A DNA stretch of 64,000 bases, from the NCBI GenBank assembly GCA_951812315.1, contig CATOSA010000006.1, positions 188,091-252,090 of the forward strand, written 5' to 3'. The notes below the pieces were generated by a model. The model was not told the DNA's origin. It ran no database searches and saw nothing but the letters and a program-made list of their open reading frames with translations. The stretch is from an uncultured Burkholderiales bacterium. GTDB taxonomy: Bacteria > Pseudomonadota > Gammaproteobacteria > Burkholderiales > Eutrophovitaceae. Shown here one piece after another: positions 11,349 to 19,029 of the stretch (positions within the stretch are counted from its first letter, which is position 1; every line of letters starts with the position of its first letter). A program made the translations under genes and the position numbers.

Positions 11349-11360
11349 CGTACCATACAA

Positions 11361-11621
11361 GCCTGCATATTTCACGAAGACGGTCGCGTACTTCAAGTAT
11401 TGGCGAAACGAATGAGCTTGATAGCAACACATTTGAGCATCTTCTCGCGGGAACAGTTCGTACCTATTCGCTTTCAGGAAAAATGTGCCGTCACAGCTTG
11501 AACGATCGCTCTGTTTGGAAAGGATCCGGCGCAATAGTCTGGCTATTCCTCTGCGGCCGATCGTCCAATCTGTTTAGGCATATTTTCCCTGAGAAGCGAA
11601 TCCTTCGTGAAATATGCAGGC
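11361..11621. repeat. 261-bp inverted-repeat element (MITE-like) after pepP
   Basis: Perfect 19-bp terminal inverted repeats lie at 11361-11379 and 11603-11621 (outer part GCCTGCATATTTCACG). There is no plausible gene inside. One end forms the pepP stop codon region, and the other abuts the IS110 insertion. The half 11361-11501 is similar, in reverse orientation, to 34572-34713, sharing the start TCAAGCTGTGACGGCAC, the CTGAAAGCGA block and the AAATATGCAGG end. It looks like a non-autonomous mobile or dispersed intergenic repeat; the parent family is not identified. Confidence 0.7.
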
Positions 11622-12922
11622 TACCCGGCCATGATGGCTTCAACCTCGGCGATTGATTTGGGTACTCCGCCGGTAATGATCTCGCAGCCGTCTTGAGTCA
11701 CCAGTGCGTCATCTTCGATGCGGATGCCGATGTTCCAGAATTGTTCGGGGACGCTGTCATCAGGACGAATATAGCAACCGGGTTCAACCGTAAGCGTCAT
11801 GCCGGTCTCGAGCTTGCGCCATTGTCCATCTCGTTTGTAATCGCCGACGTCGTGCACATCCATTCCCAACCAGTGTCCGGTTCGGTGCATGTAGAACTTT
11901 CTGTAATCACCTGATTCGATCACCGATTCCGGTGTCCCCTTGCAAAGCCCCAGATCCAGCATGCCCTGCACCAGAACTTGCAATGCGGCACGATGCGGAT
12001 CTTCCCATTCACGTCCGGGCGCGACCTGCTCGATTGCCGCAGCCTGCGCCGCGAGCACGAGTTCGTATACGTCGCGCTGCGCGCCTGAAAATTTGCCGTT
12101 CACCGGGAAGGTACGGGTAATGTCGGACGCGTAGCCGTCCAGTTCGCAACCTGCATCGATTAACAGCAGGTCGCCATCGTTGAGGACCGCGTCGTTGTTG
12201 ACGTAATGCAGAACGCACGCGTTAGCGCCGCCAGCCACGATCGAAGTGTACGCCGGCGATTGGGCTCCGTTTCGGCGGAACTCATGGAGCAATTCGGCTT
12301 CGACTTCATACTCCATTTTGCCTGGCCGCGTCAGTTGCATGGCGCGAACATGCGCTTGCGCAGAAATGTTGGCGGCACGCCGCATCGTTTCGATTTCGGA
12401 TGCGTCCTTTACGACCCGCATCTCATCGAGAATCGAGCGAATGTCGTGAATCTCGTCAGGCGCCGTGACGCCGTTGCGACTCTGCGCACGCACCTGATTG
12501 AGCCAGTCGAACACTTTGCGGTCCGAATGTTGGTTGCCCCCAAGTTCGTAGTACAAGGCGGCCTGATTTTCCAGAAGCTTTGGAATCAGTTCATCGGCTT
12601 TTGTAATGGAATGTGCCTCGCTTAGTCCGAATGCGTCGCGCGCGGTCTCGGGACCGTAGCGAAACCCATCCCATATCTCCCGCTCCAGATCCTTGTCCCG
12701 GCAGAACAATATGGATGCCTCAGGCGTGCCGGCAACAATGACCAGAATTGCTTCTGTCTCCGGAAAACCGCTCAAGTAATGAAAATAGCTGTCAAAGCGA
12801 TAAGGGTGGTTCGCGTCGCGATTGCGGATTTGTTCCGGCGCGGCATGAAGGATTGCGACTCCGTTTCCCATTGAGTCGGCAAGTCGTTTGCGCCTGTTGG
12901 CGCGGATCTTGTTGATCTGCAT
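11621..12922 (-). CDS. pepP: PepP, Xaa-Pro aminopeptidase
   Basis: Metallo-aminopeptidase P removes N-terminal residues preceding proline. The 433 residues show the N-terminal creatinase-like domain and the C-terminal pita-bread catalytic domain. The metal-ligand motifs are DAGCELDGYASDITRTF, HRTGHWLGMDVHDVG, TVEPGCY and GIRIEDDALVT. HRTGH replaces the commoner HGTSH. The gene is normally followed by ubiH; here the 261-bp repeat and the IS110 intervene, and the stop codon is shared with the repeat edge. The C-terminus (EVEAIMAG) looks complete, so the protein is probably unaffected. Confidence 0.96.
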   Translation of the reverse strand: MQINKIRANRRKRLADSMGNGVAILHAAPEQIRNRDANHPYRFDSYFHYLSGFPETEAILVIVAGTPEASILFCRDKDLEREIWDGFRYGPETARDAFGLSEAHSITKADELIPKLLENQAALYYELGGNQHSDRKVFDWLNQVRAQSRNGVTAPDEIHDIRSILDEMRVVKDASEIETMRRAANISAQAHVRAMQLTRPGKMEYEVEAELLHEFRRNGAQSPAYTSIVAGGANACVLHYVNNDAVLNDGDLLLIDAGCELDGYASDITRTFPVNGKFSGAQRDVYELVLAAQAAAIEQVAPGREWEDPHRAALQVLVQGMLDLGLCKGTPESVIESGDYRKFYMHRTGHWLGMDVHDVGDYKRDGQWRKLETGMTLTVEPGCYIRPDDSVPEQFWNIGIRIEDDALVTQDGCEIITGGVPKSIAEVEAIMAG

Positions 12923-12968
12923 CGCGGGTCGCCCGGCGCATTGAAGATGGTGGAATTATAAGCGGACA

Positions 12969-13640
12969 CTATTCGTCCGGGGTTTGAAGGGTCTCTTTCA
13001 TCTCGTCCGGGGCTTGAAAGATCTCTTTCATCAGACGGGCCGCGGCACGGGCTTCGTCCGCACCCGATTGCTCAAGTGCGGCAATCACATTCAGTCGATC
13101 GGCAACCGGCCGGTTCTGGGACAGCTTGAATTTTCCGGTTATGCGCGCAATGTCAATTTCGAATGCAACGATGCCGTCGATCATTTTCCGCATGTAATCG
13201 GCCGGTAACTCCATTTTCCAGGGCCGTGAAAACTGCGCCTCATTTTCCGCCACGAGGTCGTGCAACATCGACATGATCCGGGTGCGATCCTGATCAGCCT
13301 GGTCTTTAATAACGCGAGCAGACCCGGCCACGTGAACCACGGCGTAGTTCCAGGTCGGAACGCCGGGGTGAGTTGAGTACCAACTCGGCGAAATATACCG
13401 ATGCGGGCCATGAAATATCAGCAACACTTTCCGTTCCGGTGTGAAGTCACGCCACAGTGGGTTTGCACGCGCAACATGGGCCCGAACCAGGTTTCGGGCT
13501 TCATCGACGAGAACCGGAAGATGTGCGACTGACGGCTCGTCGCCGGCTCCAGAGATCAGCGTTGCAAAACTGTGCTGCCGCATGAAGCGGAACAATCGGC
13601 TGCGATCGTTTTCCGAAAAGTGGGCCGGCGTGTAGATCAT
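12969..13640 (-). CDS. PaiB-like FMN-binding protein
   Basis: A 223-residue member of the PaiB/FMN-binding split-barrel family, named after a Bacillus negative regulator of sporulation and protease genes but of unclear role in proteobacteria. Typical segments are MYTP-like MIYTPAHF, ATLISGAGDEPSVAHLPVL, ARANPLWRD, VLLIFHGPHRYISPSWY and VPTWNYAVVHVAG. The extreme C-terminus carries two tandem copies of a 30-bp unit (12972-13001 and 13002-13031), giving MKEIFQAPDE and MKETLQTPDE. It overlaps murU by four bases and lies upstream of pepP, in a leftward amgK-murU-paiB-like-pepP run. Confidence 0.88.
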   Translation of the reverse strand: MIYTPAHFSENDRSRLFRFMRQHSFATLISGAGDEPSVAHLPVLVDEARNLVRAHVARANPLWRDFTPERKVLLIFHGPHRYISPSWYSTHPGVPTWNYAVVHVAGSARVIKDQADQDRTRIMSMLHDLVAENEAQFSRPWKMELPADYMRKMIDGIVAFEIDIARITGKFKLSQNRPVADRLNVIAALEQSGADEARAAARLMKEIFQAPDEMKETLQTPDE

Positions 13641-14347
13641 GACGCTTCGCGTTCGAGTAAGTCATTGAGCGATGCAAGACGCTCGGGCGTTCCGATATCG
13701 GCCCAGCGGCCCTGATAGTGCTCACCGGATACACGCCCGGCGCGGATCTGATCGTGAAGCAGAGGCGCGAGCGACAATTTCTCACCTGGGGTAATCGATG
13801 CGAACATTTCGCGGCGATAGGCGCCAAGTCCGTTGAACGTCAGTTTTTCAGCGGGCCCGGTCACTACTTTGTCACCGTCAAGCGTGAAATCACCGTCGGG
13901 GTGATGTGCAGGATTGCTGACCAACACGAGATGGGCAATCAGGTTTGGATCGCGCGCCAGACGCGAAGTCGCCGTTTTCAGTTCACCGTAGTTGTAGTCT
14001 GAGTACACGTCACTGTTTACAACGGCGAATGTGTCCACTGCTATGAGTTCCAGTGCGTTGGCTATGCCACCTGCCGTTTCCAGCGCCTCGATCTCTGCCG
14101 AGAAATAAATCTCAATATCCCACCGGGTACCGTTGCCGAGTGCCGCTTCGATCTGGTTTCCGAAGTGTGCGTGGTTGACAACAACTCGTTTGAATCCGGC
14201 CGCAGCCAGTTTGGCGATATGGCGCTCAATTAGCGTCTTGCCACCGACTTCGAGCAGCGGCTTGGGTTTGCTATCGGTCAACGGGCGCATTCTTTCGCCG
14301 CGTCCCGCGGCGAGGACCATGGCCGTGAGCGGCGGGCTCATGCTCAA
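13637..14347 (-). CDS. murU: MurU, N-acetylmuramate-1-phosphate uridylyltransferase
   Basis: A nucleotidyltransferase of 236 residues with the motif MVLAAGRGERMRPLTDSKPK, then PLLEVGGKTLIERH and the metal-binding NSDVYSDYNY. In Pseudomonas and relatives, MurU converts MurNAc-alpha-1-P to UDP-MurNAc in a cell-wall recycling shortcut that bypasses fosfomycin-sensitive MurA. The assignment rests on the tight pairing with the upstream kinase gene amgK (four-base overlap), the usual arrangement. On sequence alone it could be another sugar-phosphate nucleotidyltransferase. Confidence 0.88.
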   Translation of the reverse strand: MSMSPPLTAMVLAAGRGERMRPLTDSKPKPLLEVGGKTLIERHIAKLAAAGFKRVVVNHAHFGNQIEAALGNGTRWDIEIYFSAEIEALETAGGIANALELIAVDTFAVVNSDVYSDYNYGELKTATSRLARDPNLIAHLVLVSNPAHHPDGDFTLDGDKVVTGPAEKLTFNGLGAYRREMFASITPGEKLSLAPLLHDQIRAGRVSGEHYQGRWADIGTPERLASLNDLLEREAS

Positions 14348-15384
14348 TTGTCGTTTCCACTTGAGCGGCTTTGCCGATCCAGATCGTCAAACAGCCGCAT
14401 CAGGGGCGCAAGTGCGGAATATCGTTCTCCGACGGCGCGAATGTATTGAACAAAGCGTGGCGCATCTTCCATGTATGCGGGTTTGCCGTCGCGGTAGCGA
14501 ATGCGCGCGAAAATGCCTAGGATCTTGAGGTGACGCTGTAGGCCCATCCACTCAAACTCGCGATAGAACTCACCGAAATCGTTGCGAACCGGCAAGCCTG
14601 CCTCGCGTGCCTTTTCCCAGTAGCGGACTACCCAGTCAATGACACGCGCCTCTTCCCAGCTGATGAACGCGTCCCGAAACAGGGATACAACGTCGTAGGC
14701 TATCGGGCCGTACACGGCATCCTGAAAATCCAGTATTCCCGGATTGGACTCGCATACCATGAGATTTCGAGGCATGAAGTCCCGGTGCACGTAGGTAGAT
14801 GGCTGAGACAGGTTGTTCCGAATGATCAGGTCGAACATCGATTGCAAACTTTCACTCTGCTCCGGATCAAGGCGCACGCCGAGATGTCTGGCCACATACC
14901 AGTCCGGAAACAGGCTCAATTCTTTTCGCAATAGTTCGCTGTCGTAGGGTGGCAGCATTTCTGCTTTACTGGCTAGCTGCCAACGAACAAGCGCAGTCGT
15001 CGCATCGTCAAACAGGTGATCGGCGCTGTCATCGTTCAGGGCCGACAAATACACGTTTGAACCGAGGTCGGATAGAAGGAGAAAACCCTGATCCAGATCC
15101 GCGGCCAGAATTCGCGGAACGTTTAGTCCGCAGGAAGCCATCATCTTCGCAATCTTTACAAATGCCGCACAGTTTTCGAACTGTGGCGGCGCGTCCATTA
15201 CGATCTGGGTAGAGTCATCTTCGTAACGAACGCGCAAATAACGGCGAAAGCTCGCATCGGCCGACGCTTCAGACAGGACGAAACGTGGGCTGGTCGCGTG
15301 AGACACAAGCCAGTGTTTGAGGGATTCAGAACGTTCCAACGTGATGGCACTGATTAACGTTATGATTCGTCTGGATTCTAGCAC
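14344..15384 (-). CDS. amgK: AmgK, anomeric N-acetylmuramate/N-acetylglucosamine kinase
   Basis: An aminoglycoside-phosphotransferase-fold kinase of up to 346 residues. It shows the catalytic HRDFMPRNLMV loop and the ILDFQDAVYGPIAYDVVSLFRD metal-binding segment. In the recycling pathway AmgK phosphorylates MurNAc at the anomeric carbon for MurU, encoded next. The start is uncertain: the GTG at 15384 gives an atypical N-terminus, and family proteins usually begin close to LERSESLKHWL, so a TTG at 15339 is possible. It is divergent from lptD with only a few dozen bases between, so promoters of the two genes must overlap. Confidence 0.88.
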   Translation of the reverse strand: MLESRRIITLISAITLERSESLKHWLVSHATSPRFVLSEASADASFRRYLRVRYEDDSTQIVMDAPPQFENCAAFVKIAKMMASCGLNVPRILAADLDQGFLLLSDLGSNVYLSALNDDSADHLFDDATTALVRWQLASKAEMLPPYDSELLRKELSLFPDWYVARHLGVRLDPEQSESLQSMFDLIIRNNLSQPSTYVHRDFMPRNLMVCESNPGILDFQDAVYGPIAYDVVSLFRDAFISWEEARVIDWVVRYWEKAREAGLPVRNDFGEFYREFEWMGLQRHLKILGIFARIRYRDGKPAYMEDAPRFVQYIRAVGERYSALAPLMRLFDDLDRQSRSSGNDN

Positions 15385-15407
15385 CCCGTTAAAAATTGCC
15401 GCGGTCG

Positions 15408-17579
15408 ATGCAGCATAAAATATTTGTTGGACTCTCCATGCTGTTCAGCGTGCTTCCCTGCCTTGCAAGTGCGCAGGAACTGGGACTGAAAATGCAGCGA
15501 GAGCTCATGCCACACGACGAGGCCGACGAGAACTCAGTTGTCTTCGTCGATGCCGACAGAATTCGCGGCCGCCAGGAAATCGAGTTCGAAGCGTTTGGCG
15601 ACGTTCGATTCCGCCGCCTAGGCGAAGCCGTGTTTGCCGATTATCTTCGCTTTGATGTTGCCAAACAGGAGCTAACGGCCAGTGGAGACATAAGGTTCGA
15701 GCGTGGCGGTGCGGTCGTCAACGGCCAGGGATTGCGATACAACCTCATTGACTCTACCGGGGAAGTAGATGAGGCAGAGTACTTTCTGGTAGACGAGGAT
15801 GTGAACGCGCATGGCAAGGCGCGCCGCCTTGTTGCCGAAAGTCGCGACGCAGTCCGCGTTGAAGAGGCGACATATACCAATTGCGAAGTCGGTGACGAGG
15901 ACTGGTACCTGCGCGTAAAGACGCTTGAGCTTTACCGGTCGCGCGACCTGGGCGTTGCGCGCAATGTCTCGGTCGTTTTCAAGGGCGTGCCGATCCTGTA
16001 TTCGCCGTACCTCGACTTCTCGTTAAGCGGTAAGCGCAAGAGCGGTCTTTTGCCGCCGTCAATAGGCCAGACGGCAGCGAGCGGTTTTGAGTTCATGCTT
16101 CCTTACTACGTCAATATTGCGCCCAACTACGACGCGACAATTACGCCGCGCTACATGGAGAAGCGAGGCACGCAGTTGAAGGGAGAATTTCGTTACCTTC
16201 AACCGAAGCTCAGTGGCGAGGTGCGCGCGGAGTATCTGGGTAACGATCGTGTCCGTGACGAGTCGCGATATGCAGCAGCGCTGCGGCACAACCAGCGGTT
16301 TGGTGAAAACATGTCCGGCTACCTGACAATGCTGGGTGTTTCGGATGATTTCTATTTCATTGACCTGAGTGACCAGATTGCAGCGACTTCTCTGACAAAC
16401 CTTCCGCGTGAAGGTGGCTTGAGCTATGACGGTGGATGGTGGAATATGACCGGGCGGGTGCAGAAATTTCAGACCCTGCAAGATCCCCTCAATCCATTGG
16501 TAGAACCTTATGAGCGTGTACCACAGGTCACGTTTCTGGGTACACGTCCGATTGGTCTCGGTCTGGACACGAAAATCTGGGGTGAACTCGTTGATTTCGA
16601 GCATCCCACCCTCGTAAGCGGGCGGCGCGATACGGTGTATCCGAGTTTCAGCTTTCCACTGAGGAACTCGGCCTTCTACATAACCCCCAAGGTCGGGTAT
16701 CACTTCACTCGCTATACCTTCGACGAGAATACTCAGCCAGATCAGACGCGTGAGTTGCCGATTTTTTCTGTCGATAGTGGCGTTACTTTCGAGCGGGATA
16801 CGACGGTATTTGGTTCGAGGTTTACGCAAACGCTGGAACCCAGGTTGTTTTACGTCAATATCCCGTTCGTTGACCAGGATTCATTGCCGAACTATGACTC
16901 AGGCGAAGCCGTTTTTGATACGGCACAGTTATTTTGGGAGAACAAGCTTACCGGTGGCGATCGAATAAATGACGCTGACGAAATAACGGCGGCGGTTACC
17001 AGCCGGTTCATCGATCCGCGTACCGGTGATGAGCGACTGCGATTTATCGTAGGACAGCGTTACTATCTGTCGCAGCCGCAAGTTACACTGAATACGCCGC
17101 CGCCGAGTGCAAACCGGTCCGACGTGTTGTTGGGCGTCGGGGGAAAGGTGGCGACGGCGTGGTGGTTCGATTCGTTCCTTCAGTATGGCGCGGTCGACGA
17201 TCAGATTGAGCGCAGCAATCATGCGTTGCGATATCGGCCGGAGCCCGGAAAAGTGCTGAATCTGTCGTATCGGTATACCCGTGCATTTCAGGAGCAGGTC
17301 GATGTGTCGACACAATGGCCAATGACGTCGAAATGGTATGCACTGGCGCGATGGAATTACTCGCTCCACGACGACAAGATTCTCGAGGGCCTGGCGGGGC
17401 TGGAGTACAATGCCGGCTGCTGGTCGACGCGAATTGTGGCGCACCATTTCGTAAGCAGTGCCACCGATTACACGACGTCTTTCTTCCTGCAATTGGAGCT
17501 CAACGGCGTATCCCGAATCGGTCTCAATCCCCTCGAAACGTTGCGGCGAAACATTGGCGGTTACTCCAAACTGAACTAG
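15408..17579 (+). CDS. lptD: LptD, LPS-assembly outer membrane protein
   Basis: The beta-barrel translocon that inserts lipopolysaccharide into the outer leaflet, acting with lipoprotein LptE. I chose the ATG at 15408 (MQHKIFVGLSMLFSVLP), which gives a signal peptide cleaved near ASA-QE; an in-frame TTG lies 12 bases upstream. The 723 residues comprise an OstA-type jellyroll domain (about 40-200) and the C-terminal barrel. The mature protein has only two cysteines, near residue 159 (TNCEVG) and residue 671 (NAGCWS). E. coli has four, so a single interdomain disulfide is likely here. It is followed by surA, whose product folds LptD. Confidence 0.95.
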   Translation: MQHKIFVGLSMLFSVLPCLASAQELGLKMQRELMPHDEADENSVVFVDADRIRGRQEIEFEAFGDVRFRRLGEAVFADYLRFDVAKQELTASGDIRFERGGAVVNGQGLRYNLIDSTGEVDEAEYFLVDEDVNAHGKARRLVAESRDAVRVEEATYTNCEVGDEDWYLRVKTLELYRSRDLGVARNVSVVFKGVPILYSPYLDFSLSGKRKSGLLPPSIGQTAASGFEFMLPYYVNIAPNYDATITPRYMEKRGTQLKGEFRYLQPKLSGEVRAEYLGNDRVRDESRYAAALRHNQRFGENMSGYLTMLGVSDDFYFIDLSDQIAATSLTNLPREGGLSYDGGWWNMTGRVQKFQTLQDPLNPLVEPYERVPQVTFLGTRPIGLGLDTKIWGELVDFEHPTLVSGRRDTVYPSFSFPLRNSAFYITPKVGYHFTRYTFDENTQPDQTRELPIFSVDSGVTFERDTTVFGSRFTQTLEPRLFYVNIPFVDQDSLPNYDSGEAVFDTAQLFWENKLTGGDRINDADEITAAVTSRFIDPRTGDERLRFIVGQRYYLSQPQVTLNTPPPSANRSDVLLGVGGKVATAWWFDSFLQYGAVDDQIERSNHALRYRPEPGKVLNLSYRYTRAFQEQVDVSTQWPMTSKWYALARWNYSLHDDKILEGLAGLEYNAGCWSTRIVAHHFVSSATDYTTSFFLQLELNGVSRIGLNPLETLRRNIGGYSKLN

Positions 17580-17700
17580 TGATCTGGGGAAACAAGCTGC
17601 AGGCGCCGCGACTGCCATGCATCGACAGGCACTTCGGGCCGAGTTGGTTTAAACGTGATCAACACAACGTTCAACGAATTACTTTCATTCGAATAAAGCT

Positions 17701-19008
17701 ATGAAACACGTAATCTTCGCCGCGGTCTTGTTTCTGGTCAGCGTCGCGACCTATGGCCAGGAGGACAGCACAAGTCGAAAGGCGCTGGTTCTTGATCGTG
17801 TGGTCGCAGTTGTTAACAGTGAAGTTCTGACCCAGGTCGAACTGGACAATGAAGTCAAAATGGCCGTGCGTCAGTTACTAGGTCATGGAACACCGTTGCC
17901 GGATCGCGCTGCACTGGAGCGCCAGGTACTGGAACGCATGATCACCTCACGGATTCTGGTTCAAACGGCCAGGCGTACGGGAATAAGAGTGAGCGACGGC
18001 CAGCTGAACCAGGCGATAGAACGGATGGCCGCAGAGAACAACATGTCACGTGAGCAGTTCCATGACGCGATGCAATCGGAAGGAATCAATATCACCCGAT
18101 TCAGGGAGCGAATTCGCGTACAGATCATGATCGCGCGACTTAAGGAGCGGGAAGTAGACAACAAGGTCACAATCACCGACGCCGAAATCGACAGCTACTT
18201 ACGCAACCAGGAGGCGAGTGAAAGCAAGGACGATGAATACAACGTTGCGCACATTCTGATTCTTGTTCCGGAAGGAGCGAGCCCTGAAGAAATACGAAGC
18301 AATCGCGAGATAGCTGACGATGCGATTCGTCAACTGAAAGACGGTGTTGATTTCCGCCAGGTCGCCGCCACTGTTTCTGACGCCGACGATGCGCTTCAAG
18401 GCGGTGCGATGGGCTGGCGCGCCGCCGACCAGTTGCCAGAGCTTTTCGCCGATGCGTTGTCGGGGATGCGCATCGGTGATGTGAGCGAGGCTCTGCGCAG
18501 CGCGAATGGATTTCACATCGTCAAGCTGTTCGACAAGCGCGGCAATAACGCGGAATTGATCGTGGAGCAAACACATGCGCAGCACATACTGATCCGGATG
18601 AATGAAGTTGTATCAGAGCAAGATGCCATACAGCGCTTGTCCGAACTGAAAGACCGCATTCAGTTGGGCAATGCCGATTTTGGCGATCTTGCAAGGCAGC
18701 ATTCAGACGATGGCAGTGCGGCCAAAGGTGGGGATCTGGGTTGGTTGTCTCCGGGAGAGACGGTGCCCGAGTTCGAACGTGCAATGAATGCATTGGAGGT
18801 GGGCGAAGTCAGTGATCCGGTGCGCTCCCCGTTTGGCGTGCATTTGATCAAGGTGCTTGAGCGCCGCGACGAGGACTTGTCGGAGGAGCGGCAGCGGGTG
18901 ATGGCGAGGCAGACAATCCGTTTGCGCAAGGCTGACCTGGCGGCACAGGAGTGGGTGCGCCAGCAACGTGACAAGGCCTACGCCGATGATCGGCTCGAGG
19001 ATAGCTGA
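17701..19008 (+). CDS. surA: SurA, periplasmic peptidyl-prolyl isomerase chaperone
   Basis: A periplasmic chaperone for outer membrane proteins, including LptD encoded just upstream. The 435 residues start with a signal peptide (MKHVIFAAVLFLVSVATYG). A SurA N-terminal domain follows (DRVVAVVNSEVLTQVELD), then two parvulin domains beginning at YNVAHILILVPEG and THAQHILIRMNE. Each parvulin domain has a GGAMGW or GGDLGW block. About 120 bases separate it from lptD, with no terminator visible. In many relatives pdxA lies between surA and rsmA; here rsmA follows after 21 bases. Confidence 0.96.
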   Translation: MKHVIFAAVLFLVSVATYGQEDSTSRKALVLDRVVAVVNSEVLTQVELDNEVKMAVRQLLGHGTPLPDRAALERQVLERMITSRILVQTARRTGIRVSDGQLNQAIERMAAENNMSREQFHDAMQSEGINITRFRERIRVQIMIARLKEREVDNKVTITDAEIDSYLRNQEASESKDDEYNVAHILILVPEGASPEEIRSNREIADDAIRQLKDGVDFRQVAATVSDADDALQGGAMGWRAADQLPELFADALSGMRIGDVSEALRSANGFHIVKLFDKRGNNAELIVEQTHAQHILIRMNEVVSEQDAIQRLSELKDRIQLGNADFGDLARQHSDDGSAAKGGDLGWLSPGETVPEFERAMNALEVGEVSDPVRSPFGVHLIKVLERRDEDLSEERQRVMARQTIRLRKADLAAQEWVRQQRDKAYADDRLEDS

Positions 19009-19029
19009 CGCGTACTCGAGATCGTAGCC

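Larger units (their letters stand above)
10079..11359 (-). mobile_element. IS110-group insertion sequence between pepP and ubiH
   Basis: The ends can be placed from the flanks. On the minus strand the left flank reads ATGCAGG then CT (11361-11360), and the element begins TGTATGGTACG. The right end reads CCATAGGAA then CT (10080-10079), followed by the native AGACCGCCAATG of ubiH. A CT dinucleotide at both junctions and no terminal inverted repeats match IS110-type recombination. Total length is about 1,281 bp. Removing it restores ATGCAGG-CT-AGACCGCC, which resembles the other repeat ends (gcaggcta, gcaggtta). Subterminal ACCATA and TATGGT are inverted copies flanking the circle junction. The element holds one transposase gene and a roughly 285-base 5' non-coding region. 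Confidence 0.85.

Noticed and set aside
11061-11501. Rightward 146-codon open frame across the IS110 5' region and the repeat
   Set aside because: It crosses the IS110/repeat junction, has no family likeness and no ribosome site, and is better explained by the bridge-RNA candidate and the repeat.
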